Source of the DNA: Molanna angustata
Lineage: Eukaryota; Arthropoda; Insecta; Trichoptera; Molannidae
Direction: 5' to 3'
Assembly (NCBI GenBank): GCA_963576475.1
Contig: OY754972.1
Location: forward strand, 12,352,811 to 12,416,810
DNA length: 64,000 bases
Every line of letters begins with the position of its first letter. Within the stretch, counting starts at the first letter, position 1. Shown here piece by piece: positions 25,102 to 36,484 of this stretch. The notes under the pieces were generated by a model. It did not search any database. It saw only the letters and a program-made list of their open reading frames with translations, and had not been told where the DNA came from. A program made the position numbers and the translations under genes.

Positions 25102-25208
25102 CTTTTTCTACACTATAAATCAATTTTTACTATGGTAGAACGTGGTCTGAATGTGTAAAAATATTTATTTGAAAAATATAGATTTTATTATAACGTTCAA
25201 GAATTATT
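25102..25208. repeat. 107-bp direct repeat, right copy
   Basis: The partner of 24585-24691, with no length difference between the copies. About 11 substitutions in the best-aligned 96 bp point to an old insertion. Confidence 0.7.
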
Positions 25209-25209
25209 A

Positions 25210-25990
25210 GATACTAATAAAATAGAAAATCATATAAATGTCGACATGTAACGCAATGAATGCGAGATATGTACCGGATGCAAACTACACAAGGAAGAGC
25301 GACTTGGGACCGAATGGGTCAAGTCTTCGTCCAGGAGTGAGAGATTTCCTAATAACAAATAAATCTGTACGCTGTAGTACTCTTTTCTTGTTATTTTTTT
25401 AACAAATTGAAATAGAAATAGTAAAAGTTCATTTTTTCTAGAGAAGAAACTACTATAAAGAGACTGTTAATAAAGTAATTTAGATTTAAAATATTTAATT
25501 CTATTTCTTGAGAGATAAAGCACCACGATATGTTTTAGGGTCTTAGTTAAATTAGTCTGAGTATCTGGAATAGGTATACCACAATGCATCGTTTTGCTGC
25601 CAACAAATCTCCAAGATTGAAACCGAAGAAGAACAAGTCAAATAGCAAAATCATCCATTGTATATTATAATACATGTTCACAGATACCGCCTATATGAAG
25701 TCATAGTGATGTGTGATATATCATGTCACGATTTACTTCACCGTATATTAACCGTTAACTAGTGATGTGAAAATATAATATACCAATCGATTCGTTCAAA
25801 TCGAAACACATTGTTTCGCTATAGAATTTTAAGAAAAAAAAAATTAAAATTACGTACAATATTATTCTAAAAACAAAATGTATAATATTCAAGCATTTTT
25901 CTATTTTTTATAATGAGCCCAATATTATAAAAGTTATAAAAATAGAGAGGCTGTGATGGGCGGAATACACGGTAATAATGGGTGGTGAAA
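25210..25990. other. AT-rich stretch without a recognisable gene
   Basis: No motif or element end was recognised. A short less AT-rich island at about 25235-25340 has no clear ORF. Confidence 0.45.
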
Positions 25991-25993
25991 GGG

Positions 25994-27170
25994 TGCCAAA
26001 GAGGATCTTCTTCTTCTTTCTTCTTTCTCAGCCATCTCTCCACTGCTGGATGTAGGCCTCTTCTAAAAGCTTCCACTCGTCTTTTTTCTGGTCTTTTTTC
26101 GAACCCATCCGCTTCCAGCGACAGGGACAATATAATCGGCCCACATTTTCTAGGGCCGGCCTATTATTCCCCTTTTCATATTCCATGGTCTCCAATTTAG
26201 AATTCTGGGTGCCCATCTGTCTGTACCCTGTCTGGCAACATGACCTGCCCATTGCCATTTAAGTTTTGCAACTCGATCCATGACATCAACAACTTTTGTC
26301 TGTCGTCTGATTTCTTCATTTCTAATTTTGTCTCTTAGACTTACGCCTATCATTTGCCTTTCCATGGATCTCTGAGTGCATTTTAGCTTACATATGTATG
26401 GTCCTCGCAGTTAGCGTGATAGTTTCCAGACCATACGTAAGCACAGGCAGGATACATGTTTCAAACACTTTTCTTTTCAGACATGTGGGAATATCTCTGT
26501 TTTTTAGGACATGTTTAAGTTTCCCAAAGGCTGCCCAACCTAGTCCGATCCTTCTGGATATTTCTGCTGTCTGGTTATCCTTTCCTAATTTTATCTTGTG
26601 TCCAAGGTATATATATTCTTCAACAGCTTCAATTATTTTATTATCAATTGTGATAGTGCTGTTAGATGGACTCATGATTTTCGTTTTGTTAATATTAATT
26701 TCCAGGCCGACCATTAGGGAAGCATCGTAGAGTTCTTTTATCATAATATGAAGTTCTTCCAGATCATCACTCATAAGCACTATGTCATCTGCAAAACGGA
26801 GGTGGTTTAAGTTTGTTCCATTTATTTTTATTCCCTTGTCTTCCCAGTTCAAAGTTTTAAATATGCCCTCCAAAACCAATGTAAATAGTTTAGGTGATAT
26901 GGTATCTCCTTGTCTGACACCTCTTTTTATATTGATTTTCTCTGTTTTTGTGTTTTCATCGATTCTTACATCCATGGTGGCGTGTTCATATATAAATTTG
27001 ATAAGCCTTGAATATCTGGAGTCAATTCTCGCATCATTTAATGCGTTTATTATTGCACATTGTTCTACAGAGTCAAATGCTTTTTTAAAGTCGATGAATG
27101 CAAGATGAATGGTTATATTATATTCAGTAGTAGTATTATATTCAAAGAGGATGCTGCACACAAAGTCCAA
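25994..27170 (-). pseudogene. 5'-truncated, frameshifted copy of the RTE element family A
   Basis: On the minus strand the reading goes from EYNITIHLAFIDFKKAFDSV (motif A) to [15 protein letters not shown] (motif B), RFADDIVLM (motif C) and YIYLGH. The first frame breaks at about 26388. It continues in a second frame (SLRDKIRNEEIRRQTKV, LKWQWAGHVAR) and a third (WADYIV-type region to the end). The 3' end is the CTTCTTC tail at about 26009-26036. It aligns with residues about 640-1006 of the intact element at 4314-7334 but is clearly diverged. At least two frameshifts make it dead. Confidence 0.85.
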
Positions 27171-27465
27171 ACGTTGGTGGTAGATCCAAACTCCGCTGGT
27201 GGTAGAGGGGAATTTCCCTAAAATCCTCAAAAGATACGTCTTTGAAATAAAGAGCAGATTGTATGTACATCTATTATTTGTATGTATTATTATTATTTGA
27301 TTGTATGTATTCTATTGCATGAGTTATTAGAATTTTGAATTTGTTTAGTACTTTTCTTGTAAAATTAGTTTTAGTAAAACCATTTTTTATTTTTTTTAAA
27401 TAACTAAAAAACTACATGGGCTATGAAGTATATTTTTACTTCAATTGAAAGAAAATATGAATATC

Positions 27466-28258
27466 TACATACATACATACATACCATCACGCCATGTCCC
27501 TTGAGGGGTAGGCAGAGAGAACCGAACGCCACATTTTCCTATCCTGGCACGCATCCCTCGCTTCGTCCACATTCATGCATCGTCTCATACATGCTCGTCT
27601 ATTGCTCACACTTCTAACATTTCCGTCTTTCAAAATTTCGTTCACATGGTCGTGCCATCCCTTTCTTGGGCGTCCCCGACCTCTCAATCCATTCCTTTCC
27701 GCTTTGTATATTTTCTTCGTCAGGCGCTCCTCATTCATTCTCCCCATGTGACCAAACCATCTCAATGTGTTCACTTTCATTCTAGTAATGACATCTTTCT
27801 TCATCTTACATTCTTTCCTTATGTCTTCATTTCTTACCCGGTCATACATCGTTCTATTACAAATCCTACTTAACGATCTCATTTCAACTGCATTTATTCT
27901 ACTTTCATGCGTCTTCTGCCATGTCCAGGTTTCACTTGCATACGTCAAGGTTGGCACTACGACGGCGTTATGAATGGCAACTTTGGCATCCTTTGATATG
28001 TTGCGATCATTCATAATTGGTCTTAGTGCTCCATTCACTCTGTTTCCTGCCATAACTCTTCTTTCGATCTCTTTATCGAGTCGTCCATTCCGTTGAAATA
28101 TGCTTCCCAAGTACACATATTCGTCGACTTGCTCGAGCCATTCGTTCTCTACTCTTATTTTACACGCTGTTCTGCTTTCACTCTTTTCAAAGACCATTGT
28201 CTTTGATTTGCTGGCATTCATCCTAAGTCCATTCTCTATACATCCTCATATCTACCCG
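27466..28258 (-). mobile_element. RTE-like element family B, 3' end with an open C-terminal ORF
   Basis: Minus strand: 244 codons (28221-27487) are open, starting MNASKSKTMVFEKSE, with YVYLGSIFQRNGRLDKEIERR, a TYASETWTW tract, RWFGHMGRM and GRGRPRKGWHDHV. These are the thumb and C-terminal part of RTE-like reverse transcriptases; the endonuclease and catalytic domains are missing. The ORF stops at 27487 and is followed by a (CATA)n-type tail at 27466-27484, as usual for this family in Lepidoptera. The left truncation lies near 28258. Confidence 0.75.
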
Positions 28259-28259
28259 C

Positions 28260-29435
28260 TGCGTTTTTTATTATTATAATATTTTAATAACTATCCTTGT
28301 TATTTAAAAAAAAACTCTAAATTTTACCTTTTTTACTCGATAAAATGTTGTATATCACATATCAGGAACACAATATTTTTTCATGTTTTATACATTAGAA
28401 GGTAATTTAGTGTGCATTTTTGCGTACATCCGTATACCCAGAGTACCTATACAAGGGCCTTAATGCAACCAACATAAAAAATCGTTTGCTTAATAGTGTA
28501 ATATGGAAAAATGTAAATACATGACAAAAAAAAACAAATATTACCAGAGAAAGAGTAAAAATGTTTTTTTTTATTTACAATAGGTATAAACGTTTACATA
28601 TACTTAGTTACATTTATCAACATATTAATATTTCCTTTCCTAATTTAAGCTAGAAGCTTGTGTTTAGGAAAGCAGCAGCTTTTTGCTTACATTATATGAA
28701 TACTTCACAAAAAGTACATGGAATAAATCTTATAAAATATATGAAATAAATCAATTAACAATTATATATAAAAAAGACACAATTTCACAATAAATAAATA
28801 GATTTAAGAACAGTTCCTAGCAATTTTCGGAAAATAAAAGGGTAGATCTTTTTGCTTTCCCTGTTTTTGTTTAACGACATGGTGAACTTGTTTTTTGAAC
28901 GTTGTATGTTATAAAAAAACTGAATATTCAAGAAATTTTAAGGTAGTTACATACTATATTACCAATATTTAAATAAAAACAGGTTGCATTGATAAAATTG
29001 AGTATTATTAAAAAACAACTATAATTTAAATACATATGCGTTAAATAAAACGGATTTTAATGTTTCGACTTAATTTAAGGTGTAAACTTCGAATGGACCA
29101 ACTAATATAGTTTTGTAATCTTTGACAGGTGTAGTTACAACGCAATATTAATAATACATTATTTTAAAGGCCAATTCGTTTCGCAATGAGACATCACTAG
29201 TTAAACTTGAGTAATAATGAAGCATCTAATTAAATATGGTCGTGTTTCATGTTTTTTTTTATTCATACGTGACCCTTACTTTTTTGTTTAAGCGTTGTTC
29301 AATTTAATTTAAAAGCAATGTTAAATAGGCAACGACGATAATTTATCGTATAATGTAGGTATAACATTTTGCAAAATGGCGAAGATATTATACGTACGAA
29401 ATATGGCAGCCGATAACATATTTTGTACGTATAAT
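28260..29435. other. AT-rich stretch without a recognisable gene
   Basis: Only short ORFs and low-complexity AT sequence were seen. No element borders could be placed. Confidence 0.5.
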
Positions 29436-29439
29436 ATAA

Positions 29440-29580
29440 ACGTATACCAGCCGATGACAAGTCGTAAGCCTTGTAGGTACCTTGAGTTCCTGGTTCTTCT
29501 ATAATGTCCCAACTTCGTCTCTATTGCAGAAATATTAAAAGTTTGTCAATAAAAATATTATTTGACTCCCGATAGTGAAC
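29440..29580 (-). repeat. Dispersed repeat family R, partial copy on the minus strand
   Basis: On the minus strand it reads GGGAGTCAAATAATATTTTT, AATAGAGACGAAGTTGG, then AACTCAAGGTACCTACAAGG and TGTCATCGGCTGG. This is the same order as in copies at 36485-36780 and 44640-45075. Confidence 0.65.
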
Positions 29581-29581
29581 A

Positions 29582-30040
29582 AAATTCAATGTTTGTGTGT
29601 ATGTAATTAAAAAAAACATTCAAAGAAGTACTTTGTTGGAAGCAGAAGTTGCAGGAGGCCATTTGCGATTTGAGCTGTAACCTCGTCGAAGAAGAAGTAT
29701 AAAGACCTCCACAGAACATAATCTTTAAATGTTTCAAGTATCTGAATGAGGTTAATCATTTGTACATATGGATAAGCTTCGTCGTTGTGTTTGTTGCTTT
29801 CTATTGTAGTCATAGAGTGAGAATAGATTCTTGGTCTGTGGTTGTGATAGTTTTAATAATTTACCATTAAGGCACTGATCTGCTTATTATATTTCGGAAG
29901 TGTAGCCTGAAAAGAAATTAAGCATTGGTTGCTGGTTCCTGTTTTGCGAAAATATTTTTTTCCAAATAACAATGAATACTAAAGGATTCCCAAATCAACG
30001 GACCGTCCGATATAAATTTAGTAATTAAGATATAACAACC
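29582..30040. other. AT-rich stretch without a recognisable gene
   Basis: A 68-codon minus-strand ORF at 29607-29813 shows no family motif. Nothing else was noted. Confidence 0.45.
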
Positions 30041-30044
30041 TATA

Positions 30045-30520
30045 TGTCTGATGCATAGAGAACGGACTGGATGAATGCCAGCAAATCAAAGGCAATGGTT
30101 TTTGAAAGAGTGAAAGCAGAACAGCGCGTAAAATAAGAATAGATAACGAATGGCTCGCGCAAGTCGACGAATATGTGTACTTCGGAAGCATATTTCAACG
30201 GAATGGACGGCTCGATGAAGAGATCGAAAGAAGAGTTATGGTAGGAAACAGAGTGAATGGAGCACTAAGACCAATTATGAATGATCGCAACATATCAAAG
30301 GATGCCAAAGTTGCCATTCATTACGCCATCGTTGTGCCAACCTTGACGTATGCAAACCAAGGGGCTATTAAGGACAACGGAGATGAAGGTTCTAAGGTCA
30401 ATCACTGGTAAAACTCTCCGAGATCGTGTTCGCAATGTTCAAATAAGGAAAACATGTGGAATAGAGGACATCGTTCGGTGGAGTAGATCCAAAAGAAGAC
30501 ATTGGAGGGACAGACTAGTA
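30045..30520 (+). pseudogene. Chimeric RTE-like 3' fragment (family B joined to a third family)
   Basis: The first part (30072-30350) repeats family B: NASKSKAMVFERVKAE, YVYFGSIFQRNGRLDEEIERR, NDRNISKDAKVAIHYA, PTLTYA. At about 30353, in a shifted frame, it continues with TTEMKVLRSITGKTLRDRVR and RWSRSKRRHWRDRL, which belong to another RTE-like family. The join falls at the conserved 'TYAxE' region. The reading is then cut by a SINE, beyond which the same family resumes. Confidence 0.65.
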
Positions 30521-30765
30521 TATATTTTATTTTTATTTTTATTTTATATGCTTCTCGGGCAACTAACAGGTACTATGTCAAATAATTATTTAACACGCAC
30601 CCAATAACAAGTTGCCACATTCTGGAGACTTACGATATTAATCGTCTCACAGATCCAGACTGAAAACACAATTTTAAAAACTGTGTCTCCACCGGGAATC
30701 GAACCCGGGACCCTTGGATCAGCAGTCAGATATCCAACCAACTGAGCCACGAGGGCCGACAAGCG
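30515..30765 (-). mobile_element. tRNA-derived SINE, family B, nearly complete
   Basis: Minus strand: CGTGGCTCAGTTGGTTGG (A-box region), a GATATCTGACTGCTGATCC anticodon-arm remnant, B box GGGTTCGATTCCCGGTGGAG, then a body with TTGTGTTTTCAGTCTGG, CAGAATGTGGCAACTTG and TTGACATAGTACCTGTTAG. The tail (AAATAAAATAAAAAT-like) is at 30515-30545. It interrupts an RTE-like coding remnant. The tRNA-like head is well preserved, so this is the youngest of the family B copies here. Confidence 0.8.
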
Positions 30766-30915
30766 GCGAATGAAATCCCTTCTGGCCGCCGCCTACCCGG
30801 AAGACAAACCCAAGAGATGGAAGGATAGTTGGACTTCGTTATCCCAGGAGGCATAGTTTCTGAAGAACAGACCAACTAGGTCTACTAAACGAAGAATAAG
30901 ATAAATAAATAAATA
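30766..30915 (+). pseudogene. Continuation of the RTE-like C-terminus after the SINE
   Basis: The frame reads RRMKSLLAAAYPEDKPKRW and WTSLSQEA before a stop. This matches the RTE-like ending '...RPPKRWxDSWTSxSQE' and continues from the WRDRL block left of the SINE. A TAAATAAATAAAT tail follows at about 30900. Confidence 0.6.
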
Positions 30916-31000
30916 AGAATAAATTAAATTTCCATATCGTGAAAAGATTAAACAATTACTTTAAATCCATTGTGTGTCTAGTGATTAAGTAATAAATAAC

Positions 31001-31370
31001 GTGGCGATCGGCAAAGGTGATAACAGCCGAGTACCGTTTGTAATTTGGCGACCTGTTGCCGTTCTTTTCCAGCTAGCCCCAGGGCTCAATATCTCCTCCA
31101 ATGACAGATTGTTCTTCGTTCCTCTTTTGCTCCATGAGGCAAATTGCCAATTTCAAACAGACAGGGTCTCGCGGACGGAGTTCGGCATCTTTGATACGTA
31201 TACCTATGTACATACGACAATAACGCTTTAACTTGGATTCTATGCTAAGTCCGTTTCGATGTGGAAAATGTAAGTCACGAACCGGCAGCCATCGGATCAG
31301 CGATCGTGAAACAACAGGCGGTAACTTGAAATTAGCTGCAGGTGCCCCACCAACAGATTTCATTCATCAC
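31001..31370. other. Less AT-rich island with overlapping ORFs, unrecognised
   Basis: A 96-codon minus-strand ORF (31073-31363) and a 76-codon plus-strand ORF overlap in a segment clearly richer in G+C than its surroundings. The minus product contains RSLIRWLPVRDLHFPHRNG and RPRDPVCLKLAICLMEQKRN, which I cannot assign. On the plus strand, ATGTAAGTCA at about 31268 is a splice-donor word. It could be an exon, an unknown mobile element or chance. Confidence 0.25.
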
Positions 31371-31784
31371 CAACACTCAATTAATGATTTTTATATTTCA
31401 AGGCATACAAAGCATAGATGTCTGTCATGCTATGACCAAACAGAGAATAATGTTATTGCCTCTGTTTTTATATTTGACCATCTTTATATTTAGTTACCAA
31501 GATTATCTTTCTAGGCTTCTGACGACAAGCAAGTCTTTTTTTCATATAGGTACTCAATAATTAGGTAATTAGGTAAAGTGAAGAGAAGATTCTTCCAAAT
31601 TCTACTGCAAATTAAATCAGTTGGAAATTACAAACTTTTGTGTTTAATTAAACACTATTAATCAATAATGAGCAATCATCATTATAAATTAATTATCTAC
31701 AACATTTCAATTTTCATATTGGCATCAATAATGATTAATGGCTCAAGTCAACATGTGGTGAATTGGTAATTTCAACTGAAGCGC

Positions 31785-32243
31785 CACGATTCACAATTCA
31801 TTACATTAACTTCTGATGGTTGGACAACTCCTTTAAGTTTTTGTCTTTATTGTTATGTTGATGACCTTTGCCTTTACCTTTTGGATTATATTTATTGATT
31901 CAAAATTCATTACATTCTTAACTTCTGATTCTGGAAAACTCTCACATGAGTTTGTCTTTATTGTTATTTCATGTCAATGACCTTTACCTTTATCTTATGG
32001 ATTATATTTGTTGTTTCAAAATACACACATTCTTAACTTCTGATGGTTGGAAAACTCCTATAAGAGTTTTTCTTTGTTGTTATTTTATGTTGATGACCTT
32101 TGCCTTTATCTTATGGATTATATTTGTTGATTCAAAATTCATTACATTCTTAACTTCTGATGGCTAGAAAACTCCTTTAAAAGTATGTCTTTATTGTTAT
32201 TTCATGTTAATGACCTTTGTCTTTATCTTATGGATTTGTTGAT
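31785..32243. repeat. Tandem repeat, unit about 112-117 bp, nearly four copies
   Basis: The word AACTTCTGATGGTTGG and its variants starts at 31808, 31920, 32035 and 32152. Each unit holds TTGTCTTTATTGTTAT, ATGACCTTTGCCTTTA-like and GGATTATATTTGTTGATTC blocks. The units differ by substitutions. There is no conserved ORF, so it looks like a local satellite. Confidence 0.85.
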
Positions 32244-32249
32244 TTGGGA

Positions 32250-33045
32250 ATAACAACAAAGACTACAATATAATATGTATTGATCAATTTAATATGAAAC
32301 TAGCAGTATACCCGTAATTTCTTCCATTGACCTGTTGTGAATTCGATGTAGAAAAATATATTGAGAATAGATAAATCACAACGAGTCACGTAGTCAAGCA
32401 GACATAAAATATCCCTACAAAAAAAAACTTAGAGGACCTCCACAAGCTACATGATGGAGAAATATACAAAACAGTTGTGTAAAATATATTTTGTTTAAAA
32501 TATGAATTTGGCCCCGATTTAATTTTGCATTCTAACGCTATGGCAATAAATTTGCAATCGTGCACTATTTATAAATTATCCAAGAAGTTAATAATAAACT
32601 TAATAAATAAATGATCTCATGTACAGAACAAAAGACAACTTTCACTATTGACAAATAATGATATGTCAGGTGTGTGTGGCTAAGTTCCCACATCGATGAA
32701 TTAAATTTCATTAAAGAAACTTTACAATGCCTTTGGCGAAACCAGTCACTCTTGGTGCTTTGATAAAAAATAAAACATACATACATATATACTTTTTTTC
32801 TTGTCAATTGAAATTCGTGATACATATAATTTGTTTTATTTGATAACCTATATGTCAGAATAGATATATTTTTCGGTGACCTTGAACAAGCAAAGTCGTT
32901 CTAGCGAAAACGCCTTACATATATTAACAAATTAGTTAATAAATAAAAAACTTTAACAAATTATACACTTTTCGAGTCATATTAAATCATTACTTCTCTA
33001 ATGAATATATGAAATACCTGTAAAAAATATATATAATTCCAGACA
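32250..33045. other. AT-rich stretch without a recognisable gene
   Basis: No gene was found. At about 32885-32960 the words GTCGTTCTAGCGAAAACGCC followed by TTAATAAATAAAA resemble a LINE or Penelope-type 3' end but could not be confirmed. Confidence 0.4.
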
Positions 33046-33054
33046 AGTTGCGCA

Positions 33055-33185
33055 TAATAAATTGATAATTCCCAAAGTAAGCATACCGAAAATATTTAAT
33101 ACCCTTCCAAGTGGTATGGATAAACTTGATAAAATAGCCAACGCTAAACTCCTCACTAACAAGTCATTCTACTTATAAAGTATTC
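33055..33185 (+). pseudogene. C-terminal fragment of a LINE reverse transcriptase
   Basis: The plus frame reads KLIIPKVSIPKIFNTLPSG and then MDKLDKIANAK before decay. The fragment at 60780-60965 (minus) has the same tract, VSIPKIFNILPSGMDKLD, so both come from one LINE family. 'K(I/V)xxPKIFNxLP' fits the block just before the end of such proteins. Confidence 0.55.
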
Positions 33186-33507
33186 AAATTTTTTATGGAA
33201 AATATTCAGCATTTCCATGAAAAGAGTTTGTTAAATTATTTTTTTATTTAAATATTATATTATGAAACTTGATAAATCTTCGATGCCATTTTATGTAAGT
33301 GGTGTGCCTTTTTACCAATTTGAAAATAAAAATTTCAAATTTTAATATTCCTGAGCTTGGGGTCACTTTGAAATATTTGACAGTTAAAAAAAATTGACAA
33401 GCACTATTCAGTTATCCTTCAAAATCTAATGGGGGTCTAAACGAGTATTAGAGTACATATTTGCAAAATTTGAAAAGAATCGAATGTGTTGGTACTTTAG
33501 TCTATAC

Positions 33508-33934
33508 TTTATTATTATTATTATTATTTTATTTTATTTTTTATTATTATTATTATCGAGATGACAAGCAGGCAGCAAAAAGCTGATATGCTTGAATGAG
33601 TCCAGTGTCACTGCAATCCATCCAGTCCGTTCTTAAACGAATTAACACTCTCAGCAACAACCAGATCCTAAGGCAGCCTGTTCCAAGCATCCACCACTCT
33701 ATTGCTCAGGAAGTGTTTATACGGATTCTGACCAAACGCACTTCTATTTAACTTCAGGCTATGGCCACGCAAGTGCTCGTTTTGATTCTGAGTGTATATA
33801 TGCGGGAGTTCAGGACATTCATAATGATTGTTTAACACTTTATATGTCTCAATGAGGTCACCCCTCGTTCTTCTTTCTTTAAGCGTTGTCAGCCCCAAGG
33901 CTTGGAGCCGCTCCTCATAAAGTAAAATAATCAT
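33508..33934 (-). pseudogene. CR1-like LINE 3' end, minus strand
   Basis: Minus strand: YEERLQALGLTTLKERRTRG, DLIETYKVLNNHY, LRGHSLKLNRSAF, HFLSNRVVDAWNRLP, then a stop and decayed sequence. This is the characteristic CR1-group C-terminus (RRxRGDLIExYKxLN ... RGHSxKL ... FFSxRVVxxWNxLP). The tail is an (ATT)n run at about 33510-33557. The element is 5' truncated; a related but more decayed copy is at 51112-51610. Confidence 0.85.
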
Positions 33935-33939
33935 TTACT

Positions 33940-35290
33940 TGAAAAAGTAAAATAAATACGCCGTACATAGCACACTGCAAACTTTCAGAATACAATCTCA
34001 ACATGATCCTAGTTGAAAATCTGTAATAAAAAATACTTAAAAATTACGAAACCTTACTTAAAATACTTAAAAATTGCGAAATCATAGCTCCCCACTCCCG
34101 TTGGGTTAGTGAGGAGTAAAAAATATTGTAGAAAGTAATTAAAAAAAATTTGACACATAAGTAGTAACATAAATCACATATAATAATTTGAATACTGTAA
34201 CTTAAGGAATGTAACATGTACTTGACCTTTTTGTATGGACAACTCACTGATAGCCTTTAGGTTAGTGAGATCCCAATTATTATTATGTAAAACTTTTCTG
34301 AAAAAAAAAATAAAGGGACTTGTTTTATATACAGGTATGTCGACAATGCAAAATAAATCATTCTAGCGCCGAAGTACATATTAGGACAGTGGTATGGGGG
34401 CAAAGAAGATTATAGCGTTTTGTTAAAGAAAAGTGGTTATCTCAGTTAAGCTGTGTAATACTTACATAAGAATCTAGATCATTCCCTTACAGATCTTGTG
34501 TATAGGTCGTATTTTTATGTTAACTTTAGGATCCCTCTTTTCCTTGCAAAAATTCTTGCATCTATATACATCTAAAACATATCATACTATAGAAATCTGT
34601 CAAAAAGTTTCCTATTTTTCTCCCAAGTCATATTTTTTATGCACATATTTCATGTTTTCTATCGTATGAAAGTTTTTAACGTCTTCTTTGGTTGTTTTTT
34701 TAAAATCATACACGTGATATTTTTGGTATAATGAAAGCTTCTTAAAAAATTCACTTTTTTATTGAGAGGCACAGGTTTTGAATAGTGCTTAAATTACTTT
34801 CTATTATCGATGTTTTTGGGTGTCCCGCAAGAGTCGGGTTATTGAAAATACAAGAGGCAAAATAGTTGAAAATACAAGAGGCAAAAATGAGGTTCATCGC
34901 CCATTCTGAATGTTGTTTTTTAGGTGAGACGAGACTGGTGTATGGGCATACTTGTTTGTGTCGTGCTTCATTTTGTTAGGTTGATACATACCTTCACATC
35001 TACATATAAACTAAAAAGTTCATTACGTCACACAAATATGTTTCAACTTCTTCTACAGTTATTTTCAAAGATAAAGATCGTGACTAAATATAATGAGAGA
35101 AATGTGGTCAGTTCATTAGTCGCACACAAAATCGGTCGCCACACCCCGAGAAAGATTTTTTCATTCGTCTACTATATTTATCATAGTATTTAATACCAAA
35201 ACTAAACAAATCTCAATCAGTGATTCAAATGGTTTATATTTTGCAGCTGAAGATTTCTTGCAGCTAACCGCAGTTACTTTGTTCTCATTG
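33940..35290. other. AT-rich stretch without a recognisable gene
   Basis: No coding family was seen. GTTAGTGAGATCCCAA at about 34263-34278, with GATAGCCT just before it, recurs in reverse at about 59970-60000, next to a LINE 3' end. It is probably a remnant of the same kind of LINE tail. Confidence 0.4.
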
Positions 35291-35299
35291 AAAGTCCAA

Positions 35300-35712
35300 A
35301 AAAACTAAAGCCACACTATACAATACACTTATTAGACCAGCCTTAACATATGCCCCGGAAACCTGAACATTAACCAAACACGACTGGACACCTTTGAAAG
35401 AAAAATATGGATCTTACGCAGAATATATGGACCTATTAACGACGGTCAAACATGGCGTAAAATACTTCATTAAGATTAACAGACTGCCCTGGTTGGGACA
35501 TTTACACCGTATGGATGATCTGGAGTTCCCAAAAAGGGTGTTGTCTAATGACCCAATCGGTATAAGAAGCGTAGGGAGACCTAAACTATGGTTAGACGGC
35601 GTTGTCGCGGATTGATGGGCTATGTATAGCCAACAATCGAGCAGTATGGAGAAGATTCTTGGAGGCAGCTAGGACCCATCAAGGGTTGTGACGCTGAGGA
35701 TGATGATAATGG
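35300..35712 (+). pseudogene. RTE-like 3' end, plus strand
   Basis: One frame carries a LTYAPET tract. The next (35394-35615) has NRLPWLGHLHRMDD, FPKRVLSNDPIG, RSVGRPKLWLDGV and a stop. Frames shift at least twice. The element ends in a GATGATGATAAT tail. This is the 'RMxDxxxPKxVLxxxPxGxRxxGRPKxRWLDGV' ending of insect RTE-like elements, related to 24692-25101. Confidence 0.75.
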
Positions 35713-35714
35713 TA

Positions 35715-36480
35715 AATATTATGCTCTGAAACAGTTTTGTATAAATTAAATATCATCTAAGTACATTTCACTTCAATATCTTCACACTATTCTTCGTCCA
35801 CCTCAACCAGTTCTGAATATGGGACCTGATAACGACCCCATGAGATGACACAAGATAAATCCAAAGATACTTTCATAAGCACCAAAGAAAGCTTGCTGCG
35901 AGGAAACAGCAGAACTGAAATAACTAATACTTGGGATATTGTTTTAATAACAGGTCATTGGTGGAATATATAAAATGAAAACTATTGAAGCAATACACTT
36001 TTGCTAAGATATTATTGCATTTCCAAAGGATATGCCCTCTTCACCTATAATTCCTTCCTCAGTTTTCCTGTTAACCCATCAAAATAATCTCTTTAGATCA
36101 ACGAGCTCGTTACCGTGTACGAAGTAATATTTTTACAAGTAGTGATACATGTATATTAATAATCATGTTTTCTTGTCTGTCTGTCGGTTTGATTGTTCGA
36201 CTAAAACATAAATAAAGTCAATGAATTATTTATAAGTCCACAGACAACGCTTACACGATACGTAAGTCGTATAACTCGTTTAAAATGATCAATCGATTTT
36301 ATATAATGTGATTAATCAAGGAACATACTCAAATTGAATAAAATTAATTCTAATTGCGCGAATGATAAACAGCCCGATGCGATATGCTCAAACGATGATA
36401 TTAAAAAAATAAATTTAACTGATGTGTTCACTTTTCACCTTTACGTACCTACACTCACAGAACACAACAATATGATAATT
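35715..36480. other. AT-rich stretch without a recognisable gene
   Basis: Nothing could be supported here. Confidence 0.5.
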
Positions 36481-36484
36481 TAGT

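Noticed and set aside
30690..30765. Functional tRNA gene on the minus strand
   Set aside because: Good B box, but mismatched arms and an attached family B body show it is a SINE head.
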